Shown: positions 1 to 6,532 of the stretch, piece after piece
Position numbering within the stretch: the first letter of the stretch is position 1
Layout of the letters: each line of letters opens with the position of its first letter
Source: an uncultured Prevotellaceae bacterium
GTDB taxonomy: Bacteria; Bacteroidota; Bacteroidia; Bacteroidales; Bacteroidaceae
Direction of reading: 5' to 3'
Assembly (NCBI GenBank): GCA_900316265.1
Contig: ONCH01000029.1
Coordinates: forward strand, 1 to 43,621
Length of the DNA: 43,621 nucleotides
Program-made: the position numbers and the translations under genes
Notes under the pieces: model-generated
Databases searched by the model: none
What the model was told of the DNA's origin: nothing
The model's input: only the letters and a program-made list of their open reading frames with translations

Positions 1-465
1 CAGATGCGACAAGAGTTGCAGACACACGAGGACTCCCCGTCTTTGAGAAATGTGCTGCTTGGCTATCTGCACCTGATACTGGAATACTGTAATCGTATCT
101 ATCAGCGCCAGCTTTTCGAAGAGGACAGGGGAGAGGCTGACCTGCTGAAGCGCTTTCACAACTTGCTTCAAACCTATTTTCGTGAGAACCGTCAGCTGAT
201 GCAGGGCTTGCCTACCGTCACTTGGTGTGCCTCCGAACTGGCCTATTCGCCTCGTTATTTTGGCGATATTGTCCACAAGGCAACTGGTGGCACAGCTATT
301 GGCTACATCCACAACTACGTTATCAATCAGGCGAAAATTCTGTTGATGCAGGGTCACAACATCAGCGAGACCTCCCGCCTGCTCGGATTCGATTTCCCCC
401 ACCATTTTACTCGTCTCTTCAAGCGCATCACGGGACTTACACCCAGCGAGTTTCTACGAAAATGA
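1..465 (+). CDS. AraC-family transcriptional regulator, C-terminal part (5' end outside window)
   Basis: The reading frame is open to the left edge, so this is the 3' part of a longer gene; the ATG at 4 is probably internal. The last ~100 residues form an AraC/XylS double helix-turn-helix DNA-binding domain: a first HTH around the LAYSPRYFGDIVHKATG stretch, the linker IGYIHNYVINQAKILL, and a second HTH around ISETSRLLGFDFPHHFTRLFKRITGLTPSEF, the classic AraC signature with the terminal TPSEFL. The preceding helical region would belong to the effector-binding or dimerisation part. The effector cannot be told because the N-terminal domain is missing. It reads toward the gpx operon but is separated from it by about 680 bp, so it is probably not co-transcribed. 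Confidence 0.9.
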   Translation, partial: QMRQELQTHEDSPSLRNVLLGYLHLILEYCNRIYQRQLFEEDRGEADLLKRFHNLLQTYFRENRQLMQGLPTVTWCASELAYSPRYFGDIVHKATGGTAIGYIHNYVINQAKILLMQGHNISETSRLLGFDFPHHFTRLFKRITGLTPSEFLRK

Positions 466-777
466 GAAACGAGGTATCTCTCTTCGGATATAATGGAGTT
501 TGTCGAATTTTATCCAGTTAATAAAATATGAACTGCCGAAATGACTTTCATAGTTGTTTTGCGAAAATTTAGAAAAACTCCGTCGATTTGCAGAAAACTT
601 ACATTTAGGCGAGTTTTCTTTCTATACCATAGAAGTTAACTCAAAATGAAATGTTTTTCATGAAAACGTTTTTCAGTCAAAAGGAAAGTGGAATGAGAAG
701 GGGAGAGTATAAATTGGTTCATCTTCAGTAAAAAGAAAAATGTGAATTTTAGGAAACACAAGTCGATTCATTCTGCA

Positions 778-827
778 AAGTTTAGGTTTGTGTTTACCCA
801 TGTATATATACATGCACCTCTAAACTT
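778..827. repeat. Palindrome CATGTATATATACATG inside an inverted repeat
   Basis: 799-814 reads CATGTATATATACATG, identical to its reverse complement. Arms AAGTTTAG (778-785) and CTAAACTT (820-827) flank it and are also complementary, although the two symmetries are not concentric. This could be a protein-binding site or an RNA hairpin; function unknown. Confidence 0.5.
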
Positions 828-1032
828 AAAGATTAAACCTTCAATCTCTTGATTTGGGTTTACAATACATACACCAAATTCCTTTTAAAACGATAATCAC
901 GATAAATGTGACGAATTTGACGCAAAAATTACAAATAGATTACAATAATGCGAGTGGTAAATTATTATCTACATCCCTGTCACCATTCGGAATGGAAGTC
1001 GTATAACTATTATAGCCCCTTTTAAATCTTAT

Positions 1033-1050
1033 TATGTCGCAGGCGATATA
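1033..1050 (+). promoter_or_regulatory. Operator-like palindrome, copy 1
   Basis: The sequence TATGTCGCAGGCGATATA is an imperfect 18-bp palindrome with consensus TATnTCGCnnGCGAnATA, shared with two further copies downstream. It lies upstream of the -33 region. It is inferred to be bound by the OhrR-like repressor encoded in the operon. Confidence 0.65.
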
Positions 1051-1076
1051 TTGTTAAACTCTCTTAAAGTTTATAA

Positions 1077-1094
1077 TAAATCGCTTGCGATATA
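1077..1094 (+). promoter_or_regulatory. Operator-like palindrome, copy 2, covering the -33 element
   Basis: TAAATCGCTTGCGATATA shares the TCGCnnGCGA core with the other copies. The probable -33 TTG (1085-1087) sits in its centre, so occupancy would block the promoter. Confidence 0.65.
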
Positions 1095-1106
1095 AAATAT
1101 TATGCT

Positions 1107-1114
1107 TACCTTTG
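1107..1114 (+). promoter_or_regulatory. -7 promoter element of the gpx operon
   Basis: TACCTTTG matches the Bacteroidetes -7 consensus TAnnTTTG. A TTG lies at 1085-1087 with a 19-bp spacer. The expected start is near 1120, about 25 nt before the gpx ATG. Confidence 0.75.
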
Positions 1115-1130
1115 CATCGCAAACGACATA
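1113..1130 (-). promoter_or_regulatory. Operator-like palindrome, copy 3, over the transcription start
   Basis: On the minus strand this reads TATGTCGTTTGCGATGCA, the same motif as copies 1 and 2. It starts inside the -7 element and covers the predicted transcription start, an arrangement typical of repression. Confidence 0.6.
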
Positions 1131-1144
1131 AATAGAATATAGAT

Positions 1145-1687
1145 ATGGCAAAAATTTATGATTTCAAGGCTCAGACGAGCAAGGGTAAGGAGATTGATTT
1201 CTCACAGTTTCAAGGTAAGGTGTTGCTGGTGGTGAACACAGCCAGCAAGTGTGGATTTACGCCTCAGTTTGCAGGACTGGAGGAGCTGAACCAGAAGTAT
1301 AAGGATAAAGGTCTGGTGATTGTCGGATTCCCCTGCAACCAGTTCAAGGAGCAGGATCCTGCAGAGGATAGTAAGATTGAGGAGTTTTGCCAACTGAACT
1401 ACGGTGTGACCTTCCAGATTATGAAGAAAGGTGACGTCAACGGTCCCGATGCCCAGCCTATCTTCGAGTTCCTGAAGGCTCAGGCTCCCACCGAGGAGTA
1501 CAACGGTCTGAAGGCTAAGGCCGCCAAGACGCTTTTCAAGGCTATCAGCAAGAGCGTGGAGAAGGACAGCGACATCAAGTGGAACTTCACCAAGTTCCTG
1601 ATTTCGAAGGACGGTGAAACCATCAAACGATATGCACCTACCACGGAACCCAAGGACTTCGAAAAGGACATTGAGGCCATGTTGTAG
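1145..1687 (+). CDS. gpx: Glutathione peroxidase family protein (cysteine type, probably thioredoxin-dependent)
   Basis: A 180-residue thioredoxin-fold peroxidase that reduces hydrogen peroxide or organic hydroperoxides. The peroxidatic cysteine is Cys36 in NTASKCGFTPQF; no selenocysteine (in-frame TGA) is involved. The second family motif GFPCNQF carries Cys64, and Cys82 (IEEFCQLNYG) is at the place of the resolving cysteine of thioredoxin-using, non-animal GPx enzymes. The WNFTKFL motif supplies the conserved Trp and Asn of the catalytic tetrad. No signal peptide is seen, so it is cytoplasmic. It is first in an operon with an OhrR-like repressor 19 bp downstream, and its promoter is overlapped by three palindromes, which suggests induction by peroxide. 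Confidence 0.95.
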   Translation: MAKIYDFKAQTSKGKEIDFSQFQGKVLLVVNTASKCGFTPQFAGLEELNQKYKDKGLVIVGFPCNQFKEQDPAEDSKIEEFCQLNYGVTFQIMKKGDVNGPDAQPIFEFLKAQAPTEEYNGLKAKAAKTLFKAISKSVEKDSDIKWNFTKFLISKDGETIKRYAPTTEPKDFEKDIEAML

Positions 1688-1706
1688 AAGTGAAAAGTGA
1701 AAAATT
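1688..1706 (+). repeat. Short tandem repeat filling the gpx-ohrR gap
   Basis: The 19-bp gap between the gpx stop and the ohrR start is AAGTGAA twice in tandem plus AAATT. It is one of several intergenic gaps here made of short tandem repeats. Confidence 0.6.
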
Positions 1707-2156
1707 ATGCACGAAGAATTACGACTCGACAAGCAGGTATGCTTCCGTCTATATACGGCAGCACGACTTATCACACAGGCATATACCCCAATGCTGAATG
1801 AGCTGGGTATTACTTACCCACAGTATCTCGTTCTGATGGTACTCTGGGAGCAGGATTCCCAGCCTGTGAACGACATAGCCCATCGGCTGCTGCTTGAAAC
1901 AAATACAGTGACACCGCTGCTTCAGCGTATGGAGAAACTGGGTATCGTGGTTCGTAAGCGTGGCGAGGAAGACAAGCGCCAGCAGATAGTATCATTGACC
2001 GCAAAGGGTAAGGCGATGGAGGAACAGGCTTATGCAATCATCCCTGCAGGCATGGGCAAAGAGCTCAAAGCATGTCCTTTCCAATTGGACGACTATACCA
2101 AGTTTGCCAGTGAACTTGACACGATTATTGACACATTAAAGAATAAGGAAAAATAG
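1707..2156 (+). CDS. ohrR: MarR-family regulator, OhrR-type organic-hydroperoxide sensor
   Basis: A 149-residue winged-helix repressor. The N-terminus LDKQVCFRLYTAARLITQAY matches OhrR proteins. Cys12 lies where the peroxide-sensing cysteine lies (Cys15 in Bacillus subtilis OhrR), and Tyr26 and Tyr37 are at the same +14 and +25 spacing as the two tyrosines that hydrogen-bond that cysteine. A second cysteine, Cys123 in KACPFQ, could be a resolving partner as in two-cysteine OhrR proteins. The wing region contains the DKRQQIVSLTAKG motif usual for MarR. Being co-transcribed with gpx behind three palindromes, it most likely represses its own operon and is released when Cys12 is oxidised. The target site differs from the AT-rich site known for Bacillus OhrR. 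Confidence 0.88.
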   Translation: MHEELRLDKQVCFRLYTAARLITQAYTPMLNELGITYPQYLVLMVLWEQDSQPVNDIAHRLLLETNTVTPLLQRMEKLGIVVRKRGEEDKRQQIVSLTAKGKAMEEQAYAIIPAGMGKELKACPFQLDDYTKFASELDTIIDTLKNKEK

Positions 2157-2160
2157 ATTT

Positions 2161-2862
2161 ATGGCCAACACAAAACGATTCCACAGACATTTCGAGACTC
2201 CTGGGCTGCCGCTCTATTGGATTATCATCGCCTACATCATCCTCGGCTGGTTCTTCCCAGTGATTGGCCTGTTGGCACTCATCTGTATGATCGGCCCAGT
2301 AGTGACGAGCATCTTTAAGGGCCGTTGGTGGTGCGGACATGTGTGTCCTCGTGGCAACATGTACGATCGTCTGTTGTCAAAGTACTCACCCCATCGTCCT
2401 ATTCCCAAATTTGTGCGCACCTTTAGCTTCCGACTGTTTATGGTATTCTTTATCTTCGGCATGTTCGGCATCCAGCTGAGTTTCGTGCCTTGGAGCGAGG
2501 GCGGACTGGCTATGTGGGCTGGTATAGGTAAGGTTTTCTGGACGATTATCGTCATGACCACCATCGTTGGCGTCACGCTCTCGTTCATCTATGCGCCACG
2601 CACATGGTGTTCGTTCTGCCCGATGGGAACCATCTCCAATTGGGTAGCACCTAAAAAGACACCACTGCCCAAGGCCTTCACAAATATCCACGTGTCAAGT
2701 GCCTGTCAGATGAAGTGCAAGCAGTGTGCCCGCGTCTGTCCCATGCAGCTCACGCCCTACGACTCTCGCGGCGAGACTGTCGGCTATCTGCATCCCGACT
2801 GCCTGAAGTGTGGCAAGTGTACTCAGGCCTGTCCTACGAAGATTATGACTTTGAAGCATTAA
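2161..2862 (+). CDS. Polytopic membrane 4Fe-4S protein (NapH/CcoG-like)
   Basis: 233 residues with about four hydrophobic segments. Two CxxxCP-type motifs follow membrane segments: WWCGHVCPRG (about residues 57-66) and WCSFCPMG (about residues 150-157), as in the NapH/CcoG/YccM superfamily. The C-terminus carries two ferredoxin-type cluster motifs, CxxxCxxCxxxCP (CQMKCKQCARVCP) and CxxCxxCxxxCP (CLKCGKCTQACP). It probably passes electrons between the membrane and a cytoplasmic partner. It starts 4 bp after ohrR, so it belongs to the peroxide operon, an unusual partner for gpx/ohrR. The electron donor and acceptor are unknown. Confidence 0.85.
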   Translation: MANTKRFHRHFETPGLPLYWIIIAYIILGWFFPVIGLLALICMIGPVVTSIFKGRWWCGHVCPRGNMYDRLLSKYSPHRPIPKFVRTFSFRLFMVFFIFGMFGIQLSFVPWSEGGLAMWAGIGKVFWTIIVMTTIVGVTLSFIYAPRTWCSFCPMGTISNWVAPKKTPLPKAFTNIHVSSACQMKCKQCARVCPMQLTPYDSRGETVGYLHPDCLKCGKCTQACPTKIMTLKH

Positions 2863-2886
2863 GTAATTCAAAGATAATTTGCCATG

Positions 2887-3276
2887 TTATTCCGCAGCCA
2901 CGACTTCTATCTCGACCAATGCGCCCTTTGGAAGCGTCTTGACTGCTACAGCTGAACGAGCTGGATACGGTTCTGCGAAGAACTCGGCATAGACAGCATT
3001 CATGTCAGCAAAATCGTTCATGTCTGCCATAAATACCGTTGTCTTTACCACATTAGCCATCGTCAGACCAGCTTCTTCCAGGATAGCCTTCACGTTGGTC
3101 AGCGATTGACGAGTTTGTTCCTTGATGCCACCCTCAACAAAACTGCCTGTGGCAGGGTCGATGGGAATCTGACCAGAGGTATAAACGAGATTGCCCACTT
3201 TGATGGCCTGACTATATGGGCCGATGGCAGCCGGAGCAGCCTTTGTACTAATTACTTCTTTCATATTTTTTGTCAT
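2887..3276 (-). CDS. ridA: RidA family enamine/imine deaminase
   Basis: 129 residues, the usual family length. RidA hydrolyses reactive enamine/imine intermediates such as 2-aminoacrylate made by PLP enzymes, and acts as a cytoplasmic trimer. Family features are IGPYSQAI near the N-terminus, YTSGQIP, and Arg107 in PARSAV, the residue that holds the substrate carboxylate, with Glu122 in the C-terminal VEIEVVA strand. Translation may start at the first ATG or at Met5 (MKEVIST), which fits the family better. It is transcribed alone, leftward, from a TATATTTG element just upstream. Confidence 0.93.
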   Translation of the reverse strand: MTKNMKEVISTKAAPAAIGPYSQAIKVGNLVYTSGQIPIDPATGSFVEGGIKEQTRQSLTNVKAILEEAGLTMANVVKTTVFMADMNDFADMNAVYAEFFAEPYPARSAVAVKTLPKGALVEIEVVAAE

Positions 3277-3320
3277 AGTTGTTTTGTATTAGTTTATTAC
3301 TATCTGATAAATTGTGACTG

Positions 3321-3328
3321 CAAATATA
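3321..3328 (-). promoter_or_regulatory. -7 element of ridA
   Basis: The minus strand reads TATATTTG, matching TAnnTTTG, about 45 nt before the ridA start. No clear -33 TTG at ideal spacing. Confidence 0.6.
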
Positions 3329-3350
3329 GCAAAATCTCGCCAATTTTGCG

Positions 3351-3358
3351 TACTTTTG
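3351..3358 (+). promoter_or_regulatory. -7 element for the DUF4250-like/MBL unit
   Basis: TACTTTTG matches TAnnTTTG and lies 26 nt before the ATG at 3385. It is divergent from the ridA promoter, so the two share a compact control region. Confidence 0.6.
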
Positions 3359-3384
3359 TAGATGTTTTTAATAAGAATTGTGAT

Positions 3385-3492
3385 ATGGACTACCTGCCGA
3401 AAGATCCTGCTATGCTTGTTTCAAGCGTGAACATGCTCCTGAGAGAAGGGAGGAGTTTACGGATGAAAAAGGCATTCCCTTTTGGGAGATAG
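3385..3492 (+). pseudogene. DUF4250-like small protein, apparently frameshifted
   Basis: The frame from the ATG at 3385 gives 35 residues. The first ~20 (MDYLPKDPAMLVSSVNMLLR) match the conserved start of small DUF4250 proteins (LPxDPxMLxSxVNxxLR), which are normally 55-60 residues. The frame then ends early. A second frame, one base back, is open from before 3441 to the TGA at 3519-3521 and encodes EEFTDEKGIPFWEIVKEGETIEL; its stop overlaps the ATG of the next gene (ATGA). A one-base loss, or a -1 slip near the GAAGGGAGG stretch at 3445-3453, would join the two. The second half does not obviously look like the usual DUF4250 C-terminus, so a fusion or deletion is also possible. Function of the family is unknown. 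Confidence 0.5.
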
Positions 3493-3517
3493 TCAAGGAA
3501 GGAGAAACGATAGAATT

Positions 3518-4330
3518 ATGAAGTGGACTGTATTATCAGATAATCGGAGCGATGATAGTTGTCTATCCACAGAGCATGGACTGTCTATTCTGTTGGAAAC
3601 AGAACAGCACAAGATCCTGCTTGATACCGGAGCAAGTGACGTGTTTATCCAGAATGCAGAGTTGTTGGGCATGGACATAAGCAATGTGGACTATGTTTTC
3701 ATTTCTCATGGGCATAGCGACCATGCAGGAGGCTTACGATACTTTCTTGAACGTAATCGACAGGCTAAAGTCATCGTTTCGCCTGATGCCATGAGCGGAA
3801 AATTCTTTTCCAAACGAGGTAATCTGCATAGTATTACTACGGAATGGCCGGAGATAGACGACAGGCTTATCTTGATAGACCAAACCTGCGAGATAGCAGG
3901 AGGAATCCATGTGATTGCCCATATTCCTCAGACAGATTATCCAATGCCCAAGGGTAATCAGAACCTCTATGTGCAGGATGCCAACGGAGATTATATCCAC
4001 GACGATTTCCGTCATGAATTGGCTTTATATGTCGATGGTCTGCTATTTACGGGCTGTGCTCATAGTGGATTGGAGAACATCCTTGCGGCTTGTCCTTGGC
4101 CCGTCCATACGGTTGTAGGTGGCTTCCACTTACTTGACGGACAAGAGACTGAAGAAGAACAGGTAGCATTGGCTCAAAGGCTGAAAGCAAAATATCCTAA
4201 AACGCAATTCTACACCAGCCATTGCACAGGTGACAATGTGTTTGAGGTAATGAAGAACGTGATGGCTGAACAGCTACAGTCATTTAGATGTGGAACAGTT
4301 ATAGAACAAAAACAATTAATTTGTCATTAG
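3518..4330 (+). CDS. MBL-fold metallo-hydrolase (COG1237/dihydropterin synthase-like)
   Basis: 270 residues starting at the ATG at 3518, chosen because GGAG lies about 15 nt upstream and the protein then begins MKWTVLSDNR as relatives do. The metal-binding HxHxDH motif is HGHSDH at residues 64-69. Further signatures of the archaeal dihydropterin/RFA-P-synthase-like branch of the metallo-beta-lactamase superfamily are LLDTGAS, TGCAHSGLENIL and VVGGFHL. The substrate is not known for bacterial members. Its start overlaps the stop of the preceding small frame, so it may be translationally coupled. Its last 15 bp overlap the end of the convergent TauE/SafE gene. Confidence 0.88.
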   Translation: MKWTVLSDNRSDDSCLSTEHGLSILLETEQHKILLDTGASDVFIQNAELLGMDISNVDYVFISHGHSDHAGGLRYFLERNRQAKVIVSPDAMSGKFFSKRGNLHSITTEWPEIDDRLILIDQTCEIAGGIHVIAHIPQTDYPMPKGNQNLYVQDANGDYIHDDFRHELALYVDGLLFTGCAHSGLENILAACPWPVHTVVGGFHLLDGQETEEEQVALAQRLKAKYPKTQFYTSHCTGDNVFEVMKNVMAEQLQSFRCGTVIEQKQLICH

Positions 4331-5044
4331 TATGATTACACCGCTGATGCAGATATAGGCATAGACGATGTAACGGAAGATGCGGTTGGGAATGTGCTTG
4401 AAGACGTAAGCACCCAGCATCGTGCCGATGATGACACCGCCGAGGCCATAAAGATAATCAACGGCTACGGTGGTTGTGAAGAAACCGTTGTAGGCTCTTA
4501 CACCAGTCATCATCACATTGCCAATCAGGAAATAGGTCTGTGCCATCGCCATATAGTGCTCCTTAGTCGGCTCACTCTGGATGAAGTAAAGCACGGCAGG
4601 CGGGCCTTGCATGCCAAAGAAACCGCCCATCAGTCCGCTTAATGTTCCTGCACCTACCTGAACTCTCTTTGTGGTTGGCAGTTTTATGCGCTGGCTGAAC
4701 AGCATGAAGTAGATGCTAATCAGGATGAGTGCTACGCCAAGAATACGTCGTAAAACGTGGTCTTCGATACGTGTCAGGGCAAAGATGGCAATGGTCGATA
4801 CGATGATGAACGTTAGCAAGATTGGCCAAAGCCGCTGCCAGGTGACGTAGCCCCTTAACCTCCATACGATAGCTGCAGAGGTGGTAATGGCCAGCAATCC
4901 TGAGAGTGTCGTGGCTTCGCCATACGTAGGCATGAGGAACGGCAGCATCGTCATAATGAAGATGCCGAATCCAAAGCCTGTAGTGCGCTGGATGAAACTA
5001 GCGCCGATGCTCAGCAGGAATATGGAAAGAACTATGCTGCTCAA
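4316..5044 (-). CDS. TauE/SafE family sulfite exporter-like permease
   Basis: 242 residues, mostly hydrophobic, with about seven to eight membrane segments, the size and pattern of the TauE/SafE (DUF81) family. The N-terminal SIGASFIQRTTGFGFGIF and central LSGLMGGFFGMQGPPAVLYF are the duplicated G-rich half-motifs of this family. Members export organosulfur compounds or sulfite; the actual substrate here is unknown. It is transcribed leftward from its own promoter, and its stop lies inside the end of the MBL-fold gene. Confidence 0.9.
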   Translation of the reverse strand: MSSIVLSIFLLSIGASFIQRTTGFGFGIFIMTMLPFLMPTYGEATTLSGLLAITTSAAIVWRLRGYVTWQRLWPILLTFIIVSTIAIFALTRIEDHVLRRILGVALILISIYFMLFSQRIKLPTTKRVQVGAGTLSGLMGGFFGMQGPPAVLYFIQSEPTKEHYMAMAQTYFLIGNVMMTGVRAYNGFFTTTVAVDYLYGLGGVIIGTMLGAYVFKHIPNRIFRYIVYAYICISGVIILMTN

Positions 5045-5070
5045 ATCCTAATAATTCTCAAAACTTGGCA

Positions 5071-5078
5071 CAAATTTA
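5071..5078 (-). promoter_or_regulatory. -7 element of the TauE/SafE gene
   Basis: The minus strand reads TAAATTTG (TAnnTTTG), 26 nt before the start codon at 5044. Confidence 0.6.
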
Positions 5079-5110
5079 CACATTATTATTCATATTTCGC
5101 ATTAAATGAC

Positions 5111-5118
5111 TAAATTTG
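5111..5118 (+). promoter_or_regulatory. -7 element of the flavin reductase gene
   Basis: TAAATTTG matches TAnnTTTG. It lies downstream of the first in-frame ATG (5106), so that ATG cannot be the start for transcripts from this promoter; the ATG at 5145 is used instead. Confidence 0.65.
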
Positions 5119-5144
5119 CAACAAATATTAAGCATTTGCGTGAT

Positions 5145-5669
5145 ATGAAAGAGATAAACTATAAAGACATGAAGTTCAATCCGTTCAACCTGATTGGTGA
5201 TGAATGGATGCTGGTGACGGCTGGTGATGAGCAGTCTGGCTGTAACACGATGACTGCCTCTTGGGGACATCTTGGATGCCTGTGGGGACATAACGACCCG
5301 TCGGCGGTGATTTACCTTCGCCCTTCACGTTACACCAAGGAGTTCGTCGACAAGGAGGACTACTTCTCCCTCTGTGTCATGGATAAGTCGTTTAAGAAGC
5401 AGATGGCGTATCTCGGCAGTGTCTCTGGCCGCGACGAGGACAAGATTGGCAAGGCAGGTCTTACGCCCGTCTATACCGACAACACCGTCTATTTCGAGGA
5501 AGCCAAGCTGGTACTGGTTTGCAAGAAACTCTATCAGTCGGAATTACAGGAGAGCGGTTTCCTCTATCAGGACACTATCGATGCGAACTATCCCCAGCGT
5601 GATTTCCATACGATGTACGTCGGCAAGATAGAGAAGGTGCTGGTAAGGGATGACGAGTATCTGAAATAA
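5145..5669 (+). CDS. Flavin reductase-like (FMN-binding split-barrel) protein
   Basis: 174 residues from the ATG at 5145 (MKEINYKDMKFNPFNLIG), chosen because a promoter element lies between it and the upstream in-frame ATG. Features of the flavin reductase-like split barrel are LVTAGDEQSGCNTMTASWGHLGCLW (flavin phosphate/isoalloxazine region, cited here as its family pattern only), VIYLRPSRYTKEFV, and a conserved SGRDEDKIGKAGL segment. Such proteins bind FMN and transfer electrons from NAD(P)H, or merely store flavin. Specific partners are unknown. The stop overlaps the start of the next gene (TAATG), so the two are coupled. Confidence 0.87.
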   Translation: MKEINYKDMKFNPFNLIGDEWMLVTAGDEQSGCNTMTASWGHLGCLWGHNDPSAVIYLRPSRYTKEFVDKEDYFSLCVMDKSFKKQMAYLGSVSGRDEDKIGKAGLTPVYTDNTVYFEEAKLVLVCKKLYQSELQESGFLYQDTIDANYPQRDFHTMYVGKIEKVLVRDDEYLK

Positions 5670-5926
5670 TGAATGCTCTGCTATATTATCTGATAGTCAT
5701 CAACATCGTGACCTTCCTGGTCTATGGTATTGATAAATGGAAAGCAAAGCAAGGTAGCTGGCGCATATCGGAAGCAACCTTGCTGATACTGGCTATCATT
5801 GGTGGCTGCATCGGAGCATTACTTGGAATGAAAGTCTGGCGGCATAAAACTCAGCACAAGAAGTTCAAGTATGGCCTTCCGCTGATTCTGTTGGCACAGA
5901 TAGCACTTATTTCTTTCATTTCATAA
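5669..5926 (+). CDS. DUF1294 small membrane protein
   Basis: 85 residues with three hydrophobic segments. The family signature is present: VYGIDKWKAKQGSWRISE near the first loop and GGCIGALLGMKVWRHKTQHKKF in the middle, with the typical RHKTxHxxF. The function of the family is unknown. The start overlaps the stop of the flavin reductase-like gene, suggesting co-expression. Confidence 0.88.
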   Translation: MNALLYYLIVINIVTFLVYGIDKWKAKQGSWRISEATLLILAIIGGCIGALLGMKVWRHKTQHKKFKYGLPLILLAQIALISFIS

Positions 5927-5995
5927 TTCGTGAAGAAGTGCTCTATCGATAGCTACGCGGTGAGTGGCCTATAGTGGAAGAACCATAGACCATGC

Positions 5996-6143
5996 GTTCC
6001 AGTTCCAATTGTTCCAATTAAAAATGAAGGGACAATACCGCCTTATATATAATATATAACTAATTAATAATTAGATAGTTATATATATTATAGGGTAGTT
6101 TGGAACATCCAAAAATATAAACTGGAACAACTGGAACTGGAAC
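5996..6143. repeat. Long inverted repeat with GTTCCA-type arms
   Basis: The left arm 5996-6016 and right arm 6123-6143 are complementary over 20 of 21 positions. The single mismatch is a T:G pair on the minus strand, so an RNA of that strand would pair throughout. Each arm is itself a short tandem array of GTTCCA(ATT)/TGGAAC units. The ~106-bp interior contains a further imperfect palindrome of TATATA-rich sequence around 6043-6094. Confidence 0.75.
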
Positions 6144-6405
6144 AAATAGATATTTCATAATTCTATAAAAGGCAGATTATCAATAACTTACAGCATCCTA
6201 AAGATAACAATAGTGACGGTAATAAACTCCAAATAGGGGGTGAATAGCATCAATTTCTCCTCTAAAAGGCCTCAAAAAGCATGCGAAAACCCATTGTTTT
6301 GATGTTTTTTCCTGTCTTTGGCGCACATTGGGGCTTCGCAAAAAATCAGTCTCACATACTCATTTAGGGGGTAATATGTGGATAAATGGCCATTGGAGTG
6401 TCAAA

Positions 6406-6480
6406 ATCAGCCTAATAAGCATCAAAAATCAGCCTAATACACACCCGTATTAGGCTGATATGGAACCGTATTAGGCTGGT
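6406..6480. repeat. Four copies of a 12-bp unit forming nested palindromes
   Basis: ATCAGCCTAATA occurs at 6406-6417 and 6428-6439, and its reverse complement at 6448-6459 and, with one change, 6469-6480. The inner pair makes a perfect 13-bp stem (6428-6440 with 6447-6459) around a 6-nt loop; the outer pair can close a second stem around it. It lies downstream of htpG and could act as a terminator or an RNA 3' stabiliser, or be a small interspersed repeat. Confidence 0.8.
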
Positions 6481-6487
6481 ATTTAGA

Positions 6488-6509
6488 AGGGAAACAATGA
6501 CGTTTCCCT
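6488..6509 (-). terminator. Hairpin after htpG
   Basis: Arms AGGGAAAC and GTTTCCCT give an 8-bp stem with a 6-nt loop, 24 bp past the htpG stop. There is no strong U-tract, so it is a weak terminator candidate. Confidence 0.45.
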
Positions 6510-6532
6510 CCTATTGCTTTATAGAGTATGTG

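Larger units (their letters stand above)
466..1144. other. Long intergenic region upstream of the gpx-ohrR operon
   Basis: No convincing coding frame is visible in 679 bp. The region is AT-rich. It contains an imperfect GTTTTTCATGAAAAC palindrome at 653-667, a perfect 16-bp palindrome at 799-814 with flanking inverted arms at 778-785 and 820-827, and at the right end the promoter and three operator-like palindromes described separately. Such length is unusual for this gene-dense window and leaves room for an untranslated RNA, but no defined RNA family was recognised. Confidence 0.6.
5927..6532. other. 606-bp gap with two inverted-repeat structures and no gene
   Basis: No supported coding frame. 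From left to right it holds a long AT-rich inverted repeat (5996-6143), unremarkable sequence (6144-6400), nested palindromes built on ATCAGCCTAATA (6406-6480), and a GGGAAAC hairpin (6488-6509) that may end htpG transcription from the right. Confidence 0.6.

Noticed and set aside
1145-1687. A selenocysteine glutathione peroxidase
   Set aside because: The active-site codon (residue 36) is a TGT cysteine codon, not TGA.
6406-6480. A CRISPR-like repeat cluster
   Set aside because: Only four 12-bp copies in opposite orientations with 8-10 bp between; these are palindromes, not repeat-spacer units.
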